46,073 nt of DNA from Syntrophomonas sp. DTU018. GTDB lineage: Bacteria; Bacillota; Syntrophomonadia; Syntrophomonadales; Syntrophomonadaceae. Under the pieces are notes generated by a model. It was given only the letters and a program-made list of their open reading frames with translations. It was not told the DNA's origin and did not search any database. Shown piece after piece: positions 24,502 through 32,576 of the stretch. The translations under genes were made by a program, and so were the position numbers. Position 1 is the first letter of the stretch; every line of letters begins with the position of its first letter. The stretch is from assembly GCA_001513155.1 (NCBI GenBank), contig LFSR01000049.1:1-46073 (forward strand), read 5' to 3'.

Positions 24502-24956
24502 GTAGCAATGACCTCCTTTCCCAGCAGATTTCCAACCATATGATGGCGGGGAGGTATAACGATGGCCTCTCCTTCCACCAGCAGCTCCCCTTTCTGGTTA
24601 TGACAAGTGGTTTTCAAGCGCACCCGGCCCGCTGGTAATAATTCTATGACTTCGGTTTGAGCGCGAATGGTATCGTTTATAAAACAAGGTCTTACAAAAT
24701 GTAGACTCTGTTTTTCGTAAATAGTACCCGCCCCAGGCATCTGGTTGCCTATAACCGTGGATATTAACCCGGCCAGCAGCATCCCGTGCACAATCCGGGT
24801 TTTAAAATGGCCTTGCCTTGCTCTGACCTCATTGACATGCAACCAGCTAAAATCTCCGGTAACGCCGGCGTAAACATATAAATCCGTTTCTGTAATGGTT
24901 TTTTCCACGAAGCCTATCTGGCCTACTTTTAGCTCCTGGTAAGTGTGTTCAATCAT
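24498..24956 (-). CDS. phaJ: MaoC-like (R)-specific enoyl-CoA hydratase
   Basis: A 152-residue hot-dog fold hydratase. The catalytic Asp35 and His40 lie in YAGVTGDFSWLHVNEVRA, where most relatives have DxNPxH. The conserved VHGMLLAGLIST follows. It would hydrate crotonyl-CoA-type intermediates of fatty-acid oxidation to (R)-3-hydroxyacyl-CoA, the direct substrate of PhaC encoded immediately downstream. The Asn-Pro to Ser-Trp change in the active-site loop is unusual but leaves both catalytic residues. The 15 bp gap after phaE holds GGAAGGAG. Confidence 0.88.
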   Translation of the reverse strand: MIEHTYQELKVGQIGFVEKTITETDLYVYAGVTGDFSWLHVNEVRARQGHFKTRIVHGMLLAGLISTVIGNQMPGAGTIYEKQSLHFVRPCFINDTIRAQTEVIELLPAGRVRLKTTCHNQKGELLVEGEAIVIPPRHHMVGNLLGKEVIAT

Positions 24957-24971
24957 TTATTTTTCTCCTTC

Positions 24972-25505
24972 CTATTCTTCTTCAGAATTATTTTCTTGTT
25001 TGGCCTTGGGGGAGGATTTTCCCTTGGCGGCCGACAACTGTTTATTTAAGCTAGTTATCTTTTTATTTAAAGCCTGGTTTTCCTTTTTTAGCGCATCCAG
25101 TTCTTTCTTGATGTTTTCATGAGAGTCCACGAGTTTTAGCAGGCTATCGGCCATACTCTCCAGAGCAGGAATAGCATTAAACTCCAAATTATCGATCTTC
25201 TCCTCCAGAGAAACGGCTAGTTCTGCAACACGAGCTACATCATTCTTGGTGGGAAAGGGGCTGGTTTCTAAAAAGCGCTCCATATTCTGACGATTTAGTT
25301 TTTCGTTAAAAAGATACTGTTCCAGAGTACTGTTCATTAGATTGACAAAAGTCTTGGTACTTAATAATTCCTGAAAAGTCTCAGACCAGATATCTTCCAT
25401 ACGAAAATACCATTCTTTCCACAATTCGCTGTAGTCTGGGACAAAGAACTTCTCCTGCGGGCCTGATTCATTATTTGAGGCTGTTTTTCCCTTATTTTGC
25501 GTCAT
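24972..25505 (-). CDS. phaE: Class III PHA synthase subunit PhaE
   Basis: A 177-residue protein with an aromatic N-terminal region (DYSELWKEWYFRMEDIW), a helical middle and a strong coiled coil at about residues 115-160 (heptads around LKKENQALNKKITSLNKQLS), ending in a charged, disordered tail. This is the architecture of PhaE, the non-catalytic partner needed by class III PhaC for full activity. The length is short against classical PhaE (near 350 residues) but normal for clostridial forms. It follows the phasin gene after an intrinsic terminator. Confidence 0.82.
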   Translation of the reverse strand: MTQNKGKTASNNESGPQEKFFVPDYSELWKEWYFRMEDIWSETFQELLSTKTFVNLMNSTLEQYLFNEKLNRQNMERFLETSPFPTKNDVARVAELAVSLEEKIDNLEFNAIPALESMADSLLKLVDSHENIKKELDALKKENQALNKKITSLNKQLSAAKGKSSPKAKQENNSEEE

Positions 25506-25529
25506 GATCTTCCCCCCTTAGAGATATGT

Positions 25530-25576
25530 AAAAACGCGGTTTTTCCGGGTATCAATGATACCCGGAACGGACCGCG
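25530..25576 (-). terminator. Intrinsic terminator between phasin gene and phaE
   Basis: On the minus strand an outer CGCGGT/ACCGCG pair encloses a perfect 9-bp stem CCGGGTATC/GATACCCGG with an ATT loop, followed by TTTTT (25534-25530). It would stop much of the phasin transcript and let a fraction continue into phaE-phaJ-phaC. Confidence 0.88.
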
Positions 25577-25601
25577 CTGGTTTGGATCAGTTCTGTTTAT
25601 A

Positions 25602-25949
25602 TTATAGTTCGTTAACTTTTTTGGATAGATCATCTACCTTTTTCTTTAATTCGTCCAAAGTATTGAAAGTGGGAATATTTATATTCTCCATGGCAACCTT
25701 CACAGCTTCCTGAATCATACTGTTCATTTGCTGCTGGTTTTTCTTGACCTGTTGCATCAATTCCTCAATAATTTTGGTGCTTTCTTCCCGGGCAGTTTTC
25801 CTTTGTTCTAAGTACTTTTTAACCATATTCTCCAGTTGCTCTTGTGACCAGGACATACTCCCCAAGCCTACCAGCCACATATCCCACATTTTTTCGAAAG
25901 CGCTATCGGCCATGGCAAAACTTCTGTTCAGGTTTTCTTGACTCAGCAT
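25602..25949 (-). CDS. Phasin-like PHA granule protein
   Basis: A 115-residue, almost wholly helical protein. Residues 1-45 are amphipathic and rich in Met/Trp (MADSAFEKMWDMWLVGLG), which suits binding to a granule surface. Residues 45-115 form a coiled coil with two heptad blocks ending LDELKKKVDDLSKKVNEL. This matches phasins of the PhaP type in size and design, but phasins have weak sequence conservation, so a specific name is avoided. It has its own strong promoter and a terminator directly after it, as expected for an abundant structural protein. Confidence 0.8.
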   Translation of the reverse strand: MLSQENLNRSFAMADSAFEKMWDMWLVGLGSMSWSQEQLENMVKKYLEQRKTAREESTKIIEELMQQVKKNQQQMNSMIQEAVKVAMENINIPTFNTLDELKKKVDDLSKKVNEL

Positions 25950-25974
25950 GTTTTTCCTCTCCTTTCCTGATTAC

Positions 25975-26011
25975 AGACAATCAATATAATTGATAGTCTA
26001 TAAACTGTTAA
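25975..26011 (-). promoter_or_regulatory. Phasin promoter with overlapping inverted repeat
   Basis: On the minus strand TTAACA (26011-26006), a 17-base spacer and TATATT (25988-25983), each one base from consensus. An inverted repeat with 10-base arms (AGACAATCAA at 25975-25984 and TTGATAGTCT at 25990-25999, 5-base gap, one mismatch) covers the -10. A repressor at this site would block transcription, as PHA regulators do at phasin promoters elsewhere. Confidence 0.75.
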
Positions 26012-26280
26012 TAGCTTCAGTCCCCCTTTCCCAGAAACTACACTGTTACAGCTTACGTACGCTTTCGCTATTTAGAACTATAAGTAATGCTGGAAACGTC
26101 GAGATGGTTACAAGAGTGGCGTAGATCTTTATATGTTTGATGTCTTGACATTAATGGTAACTTAATAGGGTGAAGTGATATCATTATAGCATTAATATGG
26201 ATAAAAGCCTACAATTTTATATTATTTTTCACATTTAGCCGAAAATATACATTGCACCTACATGAAACCGGTCCATTCGC
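26012..26280. other. Intergenic region between the phasin promoter and nrdG
   Basis: About 270 AT-rich bases with no supported gene or RNA. A plus-strand TTGACA at about 26154 has no convincing -10. The stretch separates two minus-strand transcription units. Confidence 0.5.
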
Positions 26281-26282
26281 AC

Positions 26283-26308
26283 AAAAAAACGCCCTGGGTT
26301 ACCCAGGG
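26283..26308 (-). terminator. Intrinsic terminator of the nrdD-nrdG operon
   Basis: CCCTGGG pairs with CCCAGGG across a three-base loop (26292-26308) and is followed on the minus strand by seven T (26289-26283). It lies 25 bp past the nrdG stop. Confidence 0.88.
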
Positions 26309-26333
26309 TATTTCTAAAACATCTATATCGGCA

Positions 26334-27044
26334 TTATATATTTACTACCCGGACGTTTTGCACAAAGGGGGCACAGCGGTCGGCTAAGGCCTGCATTTCC
26401 TGGCGGGTATAGGGAACTACGGCACCGTAATCGGTGTCCAGGGTGACGGAGGGATTGAACTGCTGCAGGGAATACAGGGGAGCGCCCTGGATATAGCGGG
26501 CTATTTCCTCGATATCTTCGAAGGAATGCAGCAGGGGTACCACGGTGGTACGGAATTCCACCTCTATGCCAGCTTCCATGAGCATACGAATGGAACTGCG
26601 TACATTGAAGAACTCCTCGGTGGTAAGTTTGCCGCAGGCGCGGGCATACTTGCGGTAATCCAGGGGTGCTTTTATATCCATTGCCACATAATCCAGGATG
26701 CCGCCGGCAATCAGCTGCTGCAGCATGGCCGGATTCGTGCCGTTGGTATCCAGTTTAACCAGGTAGCCCAGGGCCTTGAAGGCGGACAGGGCATGGGGCA
26801 GATCCTCATGCAGAGTTGGTTCCCCCCCGGTAACCGTTACCGCATCCAGAAAGCCTTTCCGTTCTTTTAAGAAATCCAGGGCTTCTTCCAGGCTGATGGG
26901 CTCAACAAACCGGGGTGAACGCAGCAGGAGATCAGGATTCTGGCAGAAGGGACAGCGTATATTGCAGCCCCGGGTGAAGAGCACGGCTGTGACTTCACCC
27001 GGGTAATCCACCAGACTTTGTTTAACCAATCCAGCAAACTTCAT
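26334..27044 (-). CDS. nrdG: Anaerobic ribonucleotide reductase activating protein
   Basis: A 236-residue radical-SAM activase that makes the glycyl radical on NrdD. The cluster motif is Cys27/31/34 in GCNIRCPFC, and VTVTGGEPTLH is the SAM-binding GGE region. The opening MKFAGLVKQSLVDYPGEV is typical of the longer form found in anaerobes. It starts directly after the nrdD stop with no gap, so translation is coupled. The neighbouring reductase fixes the assignment among pyruvate formate-lyase-activase-like proteins. Confidence 0.92.
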   Translation of the reverse strand: MKFAGLVKQSLVDYPGEVTAVLFTRGCNIRCPFCQNPDLLLRSPRFVEPISLEEALDFLKERKGFLDAVTVTGGEPTLHEDLPHALSAFKALGYLVKLDTNGTNPAMLQQLIAGGILDYVAMDIKAPLDYRKYARACGKLTTEEFFNVRSSIRMLMEAGIEVEFRTTVVPLLHSFEDIEEIARYIQGAPLYSLQQFNPSVTLDTDYGAVVPYTRQEMQALADRCAPFVQNVRVVNI

Positions 27045-29162
27045 CTATTGAATCGCCTTGTCGTAAGTTTTTCGGGCCTGGAACTCGGCCTGCTTGCCGG
27101 CGTTCCACTGATCGATGGGGCGCAGGTATCCTACCACCCGGGAATATACTTCGCACACCGTCTGCCGGCCTTCGGCTTCACATATGGGACAGGTCTGATG
27201 CTTCCCGCTTAAGTACCCGTGGCTGGAGCAGATGCTGAAAGTAGGCGTCAGGGTAAAGTAAGGCAGCCTGAACTGATGGCATACCTTGCGCACCAGCTTC
27301 TTGGCTGACTCAGTGGAAGGCACCGATTCGCCCAGGAAGATATGGAAGACCGTTCCGCCGGTATAACGGGTCTGCAGGTCGTCCTGCAGGGTCAGAGCCT
27401 TGAACAGGTCGTCGGTATAGTTAACCGGCAGCTGGGTGGAATTGGTGTAGTACGGTTCTGCTCCCCGCCGGTATTCGGCTTCGTTGGCTACTATGATATC
27501 CGGGAATTGAGCCTTATCCTTGCGGGCTACACTGTAGGATACGCCCTCGGCCGGGGTGGCTTCCAGGTTATAGATATTGCCGGTTTCCTCCTGGAATTCT
27601 ACCAGTTTTTCCCGCATGAAATCCATGACTTCCTTGGTAAAGGCCAGGCCTTCATCACTGGCAATGTCACAGCCCAGGAAGTTCAGGCAGGATTCGTTCA
27701 TGCCGATTAATCCTATAGTGGAAAAATGGTTCTTCCAGTAGCTGCCAAAGCCTTCTTTTATGCGGCGCAGGTAAAACTGGGAATAGGGATATAGTCCGGA
27801 ATCAGTCAGGTTTTCCAGTACTTTGCGTTTGATTTCCAGGCTGTTCCGGGCCAATTCCATTACATGCTGCAGGCGGTTGAAGTAATCCTCCCGGTCCTTG
27901 GCCAGGTAGCCAATCCGGCTCATATTAATAGTAACCACGCCAATGGATCCGGTCAGAGGATTGGCACCGAACAGTCCCCCGCCCCGCTTGCGCAGTTCAC
28001 GGTTGTCCAACCGCAGGCGGCAGCACATGCTGCGGGCGTCCTCCGGCTTCATGTCGCTGTTGACAAAGTTGGAGAAGTAGGGAATGCCGTAACGGGCTGT
28101 CATTTCCCAGATCTTCTCGTACTTGGGATTATCCCAGTCGAAGTCTTCGGTAATATTGTAAGTGGGAATGGGGAAAGTAAATACCCTTTCTTCCACGTCA
28201 CCTTCCATCATAACTTCAGCAAAAGCCTGGTTGAACATGTCCATTTCTTCCTGGAACTCGCCGTAGGTGGCGTCCATTATCTGGCCGCCGATTATAACCG
28301 GCTGGTTCTTCAGGAAATCCGGGACTTTGAGATCCAGGGTCACATTGGTAAAAGGTGTCTGGAATCCGACCCGGGTAGGCACGTTCATATTAAAGACAAA
28401 TTCCTGCAGGCACTGTTTGACCTGCTTGTAATCCAGCTGGTCATAGCGAATGAACGGAGCCAGCAGGGTATCAAAGTTGGAGAATGCCTGGGCACCTGCC
28501 GCTTCCCCTTGCAGGGTAAAGAAGAAGTTGACAATCTGTCCCAGGATGGAGCGGAAATGCTTGGCCGGGCCGCTGGCTACCTTGCCCCGCACCCCTTTGA
28601 ACCCTTCCAAAAGCAGGTCCTGTATATCCCAGCCCACGCAGTAGGCTCCCAGAATGCCCAGATCGTGGATATGAAAATCTCCCCGGGTATGGGCTTCCCT
28701 GATCTCAGGGGGATAAACCTTGTTCAGCCAGTACTGGGATACGATTATGGAGGATATATGGAAATTCATGCCCTGCAGTGAGTAGGTCATGTTAGAGTTC
28801 TCTTTGATCCGCCAGTCGTTTTTCTCTATATAATCAGCGATTATTTTATTGTTAAACAACAGCTGGCTGGTTTCGCGAAGCTCCTCATGCTGCTTGCGGT
28901 AGAGAATATAGGCCTTGGCGGTTTTGTAGTGGCCGTTCTTGACCAATACCCGTTCTACCAGGTCCTGAATCTTTTCTACAGTGGCAATCTCGTCGTCGTC
29001 TACATACTGGGCTATCTCTACAACCTTTTCGGTCAATTCCACCGCGGTCTGGTAGTCCTTGCCTCCCACTGCCTGAGCCGCTTTCCAGATAGCTTTGGTG
29101 ATCTTTTCTTTTTCAAAGGGAACAATGCGTCCATCGCGTTTCTTGATCTTCGTAATGTCCAC
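27045..29162 (-). CDS. nrdD: Anaerobic ribonucleoside-triphosphate reductase
   Basis: A 705-residue class III reductase that makes deoxynucleotides without oxygen. An ATP cone occupies about residues 1-90 (KKRDGRIVPFEKEKITKAIW). The C-terminal zinc site includes CSSHGYLSGKHQTCPIC, and the glycyl radical is in SRVVGYLRPIDQWN. The frame runs up to an ATG at 29216, but that lies about 15 bases from the predicted transcription start and has no ribosome binding site. The GTG at 29162 has AGGAGG 8 bases upstream and leaves the operators outside the gene. Confidence 0.95.
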   Translation of the reverse strand: MDITKIKKRDGRIVPFEKEKITKAIWKAAQAVGGKDYQTAVELTEKVVEIAQYVDDDEIATVEKIQDLVERVLVKNGHYKTAKAYILYRKQHEELRETSQLLFNNKIIADYIEKNDWRIKENSNMTYSLQGMNFHISSIIVSQYWLNKVYPPEIREAHTRGDFHIHDLGILGAYCVGWDIQDLLLEGFKGVRGKVASGPAKHFRSILGQIVNFFFTLQGEAAGAQAFSNFDTLLAPFIRYDQLDYKQVKQCLQEFVFNMNVPTRVGFQTPFTNVTLDLKVPDFLKNQPVIIGGQIMDATYGEFQEEMDMFNQAFAEVMMEGDVEERVFTFPIPTYNITEDFDWDNPKYEKIWEMTARYGIPYFSNFVNSDMKPEDARSMCCRLRLDNRELRKRGGGLFGANPLTGSIGVVTINMSRIGYLAKDREDYFNRLQHVMELARNSLEIKRKVLENLTDSGLYPYSQFYLRRIKEGFGSYWKNHFSTIGLIGMNESCLNFLGCDIASDEGLAFTKEVMDFMREKLVEFQEETGNIYNLEATPAEGVSYSVARKDKAQFPDIIVANEAEYRRGAEPYYTNSTQLPVNYTDDLFKALTLQDDLQTRYTGGTVFHIFLGESVPSTESAKKLVRKVCHQFRLPYFTLTPTFSICSSHGYLSGKHQTCPICEAEGRQTVCEVYSRVVGYLRPIDQWNAGKQAEFQARKTYDKAIQ

Positions 29163-29184
29163 TCCATCATCCTCCTTTACGAAA

Positions 29185-29233
29185 ACCACAATATATTGTG
29201 GTCCATACTTATCCATACTACTTTATATTGTAT
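29185..29233 (-). promoter_or_regulatory. Tandem NrdR boxes upstream of nrdD
   Basis: Box 1 is a perfect 18-bp palindrome at 29185-29202 (half ACCACAATA). Box 2 at about 29218-29233 matches the NrdR consensus ACAC(A/T)ATATAT(A/T)GTGT at most positions. Their centres are 32 bp apart, about three helical turns, the known spacing of NrdR pairs. Box 2 overlaps the predicted start site and box 1 lies in the leader. Confidence 0.78.
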
Positions 29234-29237
29234 AGTC

Positions 29238-29266
29238 ATTATAGAGTTCGCGGCCTGCGCGGTCAA
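29238..29266 (-). promoter_or_regulatory. Promoter of the nrdD-nrdG operon
   Basis: TTGACC (29266-29261), a 17-base spacer and a perfect TATAAT (29243-29238) on the minus strand. Transcription should start near 29231, giving a leader of about 70 nt before the GTG at 29162. Confidence 0.78.
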
Positions 29267-29516
29267 ACCAAATATTATTGAATAAAACAAAATAAAACTA
29301 AAAAATTTGCTAAAAAAAGCATTTCATACTGTTTTCGAGTCATTTTACCCTCCGGGTTGATTTTTGTAAAAAGGCCGTGAAAAGGAGGGATATAAACGGA
29401 AAAATACACGTCGATTCCCGGCCAGGCATGCTGATTTTAGGTATATTATCTGGCAGCAACCGGTTCCCGATACCCTTTCTATATCCGGCAATATTGTTCC
29501 TTCGCACTTTGGTCAC
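29267..29516. other. Intergenic region between nrdD and argG
   Basis: About 250 bases of AT-rich sequence, including runs of A, separating the nrd promoter from the arginine-operon terminator. A plus-strand reading frame crosses it into argG antisense, but it has no family match and is treated as chance. A small ACCC/GGGT hairpin near 29348 is followed by T residues. Confidence 0.5.
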
Positions 29517-29546
29517 AAAAAAAACCGGGACTAAAATTGCCCCGGT
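29517..29546 (-). terminator. Intrinsic terminator of the arginine operon
   Basis: ACCGGG (29524-29529) pairs with CCCGGT (29541-29546), and eight T follow on the minus strand (29524-29517). It begins 26 bp past the argG stop. Confidence 0.85.
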
Positions 29547-29571
29547 ATTTGTCGAATCCTATTGGGTCCGG

Positions 29572-30777
29572 CTATTGGCCTTTTGCCCTGCGCTCCATGA
29601 GAGCCTGCACTTTGAGGGGCAGACCGAAAAGGTTGATAAATCCTTCCGCATCCTTGTGGCTGTATATTTCATCGGCGCCGAAGGTGGCCAGATCTTCATT
29701 ATACAAGGAATAAGGGGAGGTGGAAGCCACCGCTTCACAGTTGCCCTTGTACAGCTTGACCCGCACTGTGCCGGTCACGGTTTTCTGGGTTTCATCGACA
29801 AAGGCATCCAGGCACTGTTTTAGCTTGCTGAACCAGTTGCCGTCATAAACCAATTCGGCATATTTTGTGGCTACCAGTTCCTTAAACTGCAGGGTGCGGC
29901 GATCCAGGGTCAGCCGTTCCAGTTCATCATGGGCAGCATGCAGGATGGTCCCTCCCGGGGTTTCATACACTCCCCGGGACTTCATGCCTACCAGGCGGTT
30001 TTCCACGATGCTGACAATTCCCACACCATTGGCACCCCCCAGCCGGTTTAGCTCGGTCAACAGCTCTACCGGACCGTATTTCTGTCCATCAAGGGATATG
30101 GGAATGCCCTGCTCAAAACCTATTTCCACATAGGCAGGCTTGTCGGGGGCCTGCTCGGGCGGGACGGTCAGCACCAGCACCTCATCGGGCCGCTCATTGG
30201 CAGGATCCTCCAACGGGCCGCCTTCATGGGAGATGTGCCAGATATTCCGGTCCCGGCTGTAGATCTTTTCTTTGGTGACCGGTACTTCGATGCCGTGGGC
30301 AGCGGCATATTCTATGGCATCCTCCCGGGAGCGGATATGCCATTGCCTCCAGGGAGCGATAATTTTCAGATCAGGATTTAAGGCTTTAACCCCCAGTTCA
30401 AAGCGCACCTGGTCATTACCCTTGCCGGTGGCTCCGTGGGCCACAGCTTCTGCCCCTTCTTTCTCGGCAATTTCCACTAACTTTTTGGCAATTAACGGCC
30501 GGGCAAAGGAGGTCCCCAGGAGATACTTTTTCTCATAGACGGCTCCGGCTTTAAGCACCGGCCAGCAGTACTGGGTCACAAACTCTTCCACCAAGTCTTC
30601 CACATAGATTTTGGAAGCCCCTGACTTGATGGCTATTTCCTTTACCGGTTCTAATTCCTCGCCCTGGCCCAGGTCGGCACAAAAAGCAATAACTTCGCAG
30701 CCGTAGTTTTCTTTCAGCCAGGGGATAATGATGGAGGTATCCAGGCCTCCGGAGTAGGCTAGAACCACCTTTTTCAT
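29572..30777 (-). CDS. argG: Argininosuccinate synthase
   Basis: A 401-residue enzyme that joins citrulline and aspartate with ATP to form argininosuccinate. The N-terminal PP-loop is [11 protein letters not shown] and [12 protein letters not shown] follows at about residue 117. The ATG at 30777 is preferred over a GTG three codons upstream, since GAGGTG lies 6 bases before it. It is the last gene of the arginine operon and precedes a strong terminator. Length is normal. Confidence 0.97.
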   Translation of the reverse strand: MKKVVLAYSGGLDTSIIIPWLKENYGCEVIAFCADLGQGEELEPVKEIAIKSGASKIYVEDLVEEFVTQYCWPVLKAGAVYEKKYLLGTSFARPLIAKKLVEIAEKEGAEAVAHGATGKGNDQVRFELGVKALNPDLKIIAPWRQWHIRSREDAIEYAAAHGIEVPVTKEKIYSRDRNIWHISHEGGPLEDPANERPDEVLVLTVPPEQAPDKPAYVEIGFEQGIPISLDGQKYGPVELLTELNRLGGANGVGIVSIVENRLVGMKSRGVYETPGGTILHAAHDELERLTLDRRTLQFKELVATKYAELVYDGNWFSKLKQCLDAFVDETQKTVTGTVRVKLYKGNCEAVASTSPYSLYNEDLATFGADEIYSHKDAEGFINLFGLPLKVQALMERRAKGQ

Positions 30778-30797
30778 GTTGTCCACCTCGATATTGC

Positions 30798-32108
30798 TTA
30801 GAATTTTGCTAAGATGCTGGCTAGCTCTCGGTTTCCGATCTCTTCCAGGTCGTATCTTACTCGCACGGCGGGTTTTTCCAAGTGCATTATACGCCTTAAA
30901 TCAATTGGAGTGCCGATTATCACCAGTTCAGCCGGGGAATTGTTAATGGTTTTCTCCAGTTCCTCGATCTGGGTTTTGCCGTAACCCATGGCTGGCAGCA
31001 GCTTGGACAAGTGGGTATACTTGGCAAAGGTATTCCGGATAGATCCTACTGCATAGGGGCGGGGGTCGATAAGCTCAGCAGCCCCCAATTTCTCTGCTAT
31101 GATCACCCCGGCACCGTACGCCATGTCTCCATGGGTAAGAGTGGGGCCGTCCTCCACCACCAGGACTTTTTTACCGGCTATGGCTTCCGGATCATCCACA
31201 GTTATGGGGGAATTGGCCAGGATTATCTTGGCCCGGGGATTTATGGTCTCAATGGTCTTTTTAACTCTTTCCACATCTAGAGGATCGGCGGAATCCACTT
31301 TATTCATTATGGCTATATCCGCCCTTCTCAGGTTGGCTTCCCCGGGGTGATAGGTGGTCTCGTGCCCGGCCCGGTGGGGGTCCACCACCACAATATGCAG
31401 GTCGGTGTCATAAAAAGGCAGATCGTTGTTGCCCCCATCCCATATGACTACATCGGCTTCGGCTTCCGCCTGGCGCAGGATTTTCTCGTAGTCGATACCG
31501 GCGTAAACCACTAGGCCCAGATCGATATGGGGTTCATACTCTTCTCTTTCCTCAATAGTGCATTTATGCATATCCAGGTCCTCGTAGCTGGCGAACCTCT
31601 GCACCACCTGTTCCTCCAGATTCCCGTAAGGCATGGGGTGACGGACGATTACCACTTTCTTGCCCATCTGGCTGAGGACTTTGGCACAGTAGCGAGTGGT
31701 CTGGCTTTTACCGCTGCCGGTTCTTACTGCAGTTACTGCCAGCACTTTGGCCTTGGACTTTAACATGGTTTTGTCGGTTCCCATCAGGCGAAAGTCGGCG
31801 CCGCAGGCCAATACCAGGGAAGCCCGGTGCATTACATATTCGTGGGAAACGTCACTGTAAGCGAAGATTACTTCATCAACCTGGTATTTTCTTATAAGTT
31901 CAGGCAGTTCTTCTTCCCCATGGATTGGAATACCCTCAGGATAAAGCTTTCCGGCGATACTGGCCGGGTATACGCGGCCTTCGATATCCGGAATCTGGGT
32001 AGCGGTAAAAGCAACTACCTCGTAGTTTTCATTATCCCGGAAGTAGGTATTGAAGTTATGAAAGTCCCGGCCGGCTGCTCCCATAATGATTACGCGCTGC
32101 TTTTTCAC
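30798..32108 (-). CDS. Cyclic 2,3-diphosphoglycerate synthetase-like P-loop protein
   Basis: A 436-residue protein. The N-terminal ~130 residues are Rossmann-like ([19 protein letters not shown]). A P-loop GTPase-type domain follows, with Walker [14 protein letters not shown] and a Walker B-like [10 protein letters not shown]. This matches the family named after archaeal cyclic 2,3-diphosphoglycerate synthetase. Such proteins are widespread in bacteria that are not known to make that compound. Here it lies inside the arginine operon between a GNAT gene and argG, 20 bp from argG, which suggests a role near citrulline or carbamoyl-phosphate metabolism. That link is inference. Confidence 0.8.
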   Translation of the reverse strand: MKKQRVIIMGAAGRDFHNFNTYFRDNENYEVVAFTATQIPDIEGRVYPASIAGKLYPEGIPIHGEEELPELIRKYQVDEVIFAYSDVSHEYVMHRASLVLACGADFRLMGTDKTMLKSKAKVLAVTAVRTGSGKSQTTRYCAKVLSQMGKKVVIVRHPMPYGNLEEQVVQRFASYEDLDMHKCTIEEREEYEPHIDLGLVVYAGIDYEKILRQAEAEADVVIWDGGNNDLPFYDTDLHIVVVDPHRAGHETTYHPGEANLRRADIAIMNKVDSADPLDVERVKKTIETINPRAKIILANSPITVDDPEAIAGKKVLVVEDGPTLTHGDMAYGAGVIIAEKLGAAELIDPRPYAVGSIRNTFAKYTHLSKLLPAMGYGKTQIEELEKTINNSPAELVIIGTPIDLRRIMHLEKPAVRVRYDLEEIGNRELASILAKF

Positions 32109-32126
32109 TCCTCTTACCCCTTTACT

Positions 32127-32576
32127 CTAGATTTTGGCGGTGTCCAGGGAAAACACCTCAATGTCCTGTCGTTTTATCCACCCCTGTTTTTCATAGAAGC
32201 CCTCAACTTCCGAGTTGCTTTTCAAAACGAACAGGTGAATTTTCCCGGCATTTATGGCTTTAAGCCGCTGGACTGCTTCCTGCAGCAGCTTTTTCCCATA
32301 ACCCTGGCGGCGGTAATCTTCATGTATCACCAAGTGGTAAATGTATCCTCGCCGGCCGTCAAATCCACCCAGCACCGTACCGATTACGGCATCCTGGTTT
32401 TTCAGCACCAGGCAACTGCCGGGGTTCCTTTGCAAAAAAGCGGCCACAGACGTGTAGTCATCGCCAGGCCCCAGCCCTACTCCGGGAGTATCCTGCCATA
32501 ACTCCAGCATAAAAGGTATATCAGATTCTCTGGCCAATTCAATAGTTAACCTTTCCATAGCGCTATTATATAACAT
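32127..32576 (-). CDS. GNAT-family N-acetyltransferase (YpeA-like)
   Basis: A 149-residue acetyltransferase. The acetyl-CoA binding loop is RRQGYGKKLLQEA, and AVIGTVLGGFDGRRGYIYHL is close to the E. coli YpeA pattern. The start may be the ATG overlapping the argF stop as TAATG or the ATG at 32558; neither has a good ribosome binding site, so coupling to argF is likely. Being inside the arginine operon, it might prime the acetylated pathway as a single-domain N-acetylglutamate synthase, but YpeA-like proteins have no settled function. Confidence 0.8.
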   Translation of the reverse strand: MLYNSAMERLTIELARESDIPFMLELWQDTPGVGLGPGDDYTSVAAFLQRNPGSCLVLKNQDAVIGTVLGGFDGRRGYIYHLVIHEDYRRQGYGKKLLQEAVQRLKAINAGKIHLFVLKSNSEVEGFYEKQGWIKRQDIEVFSLDTAKI

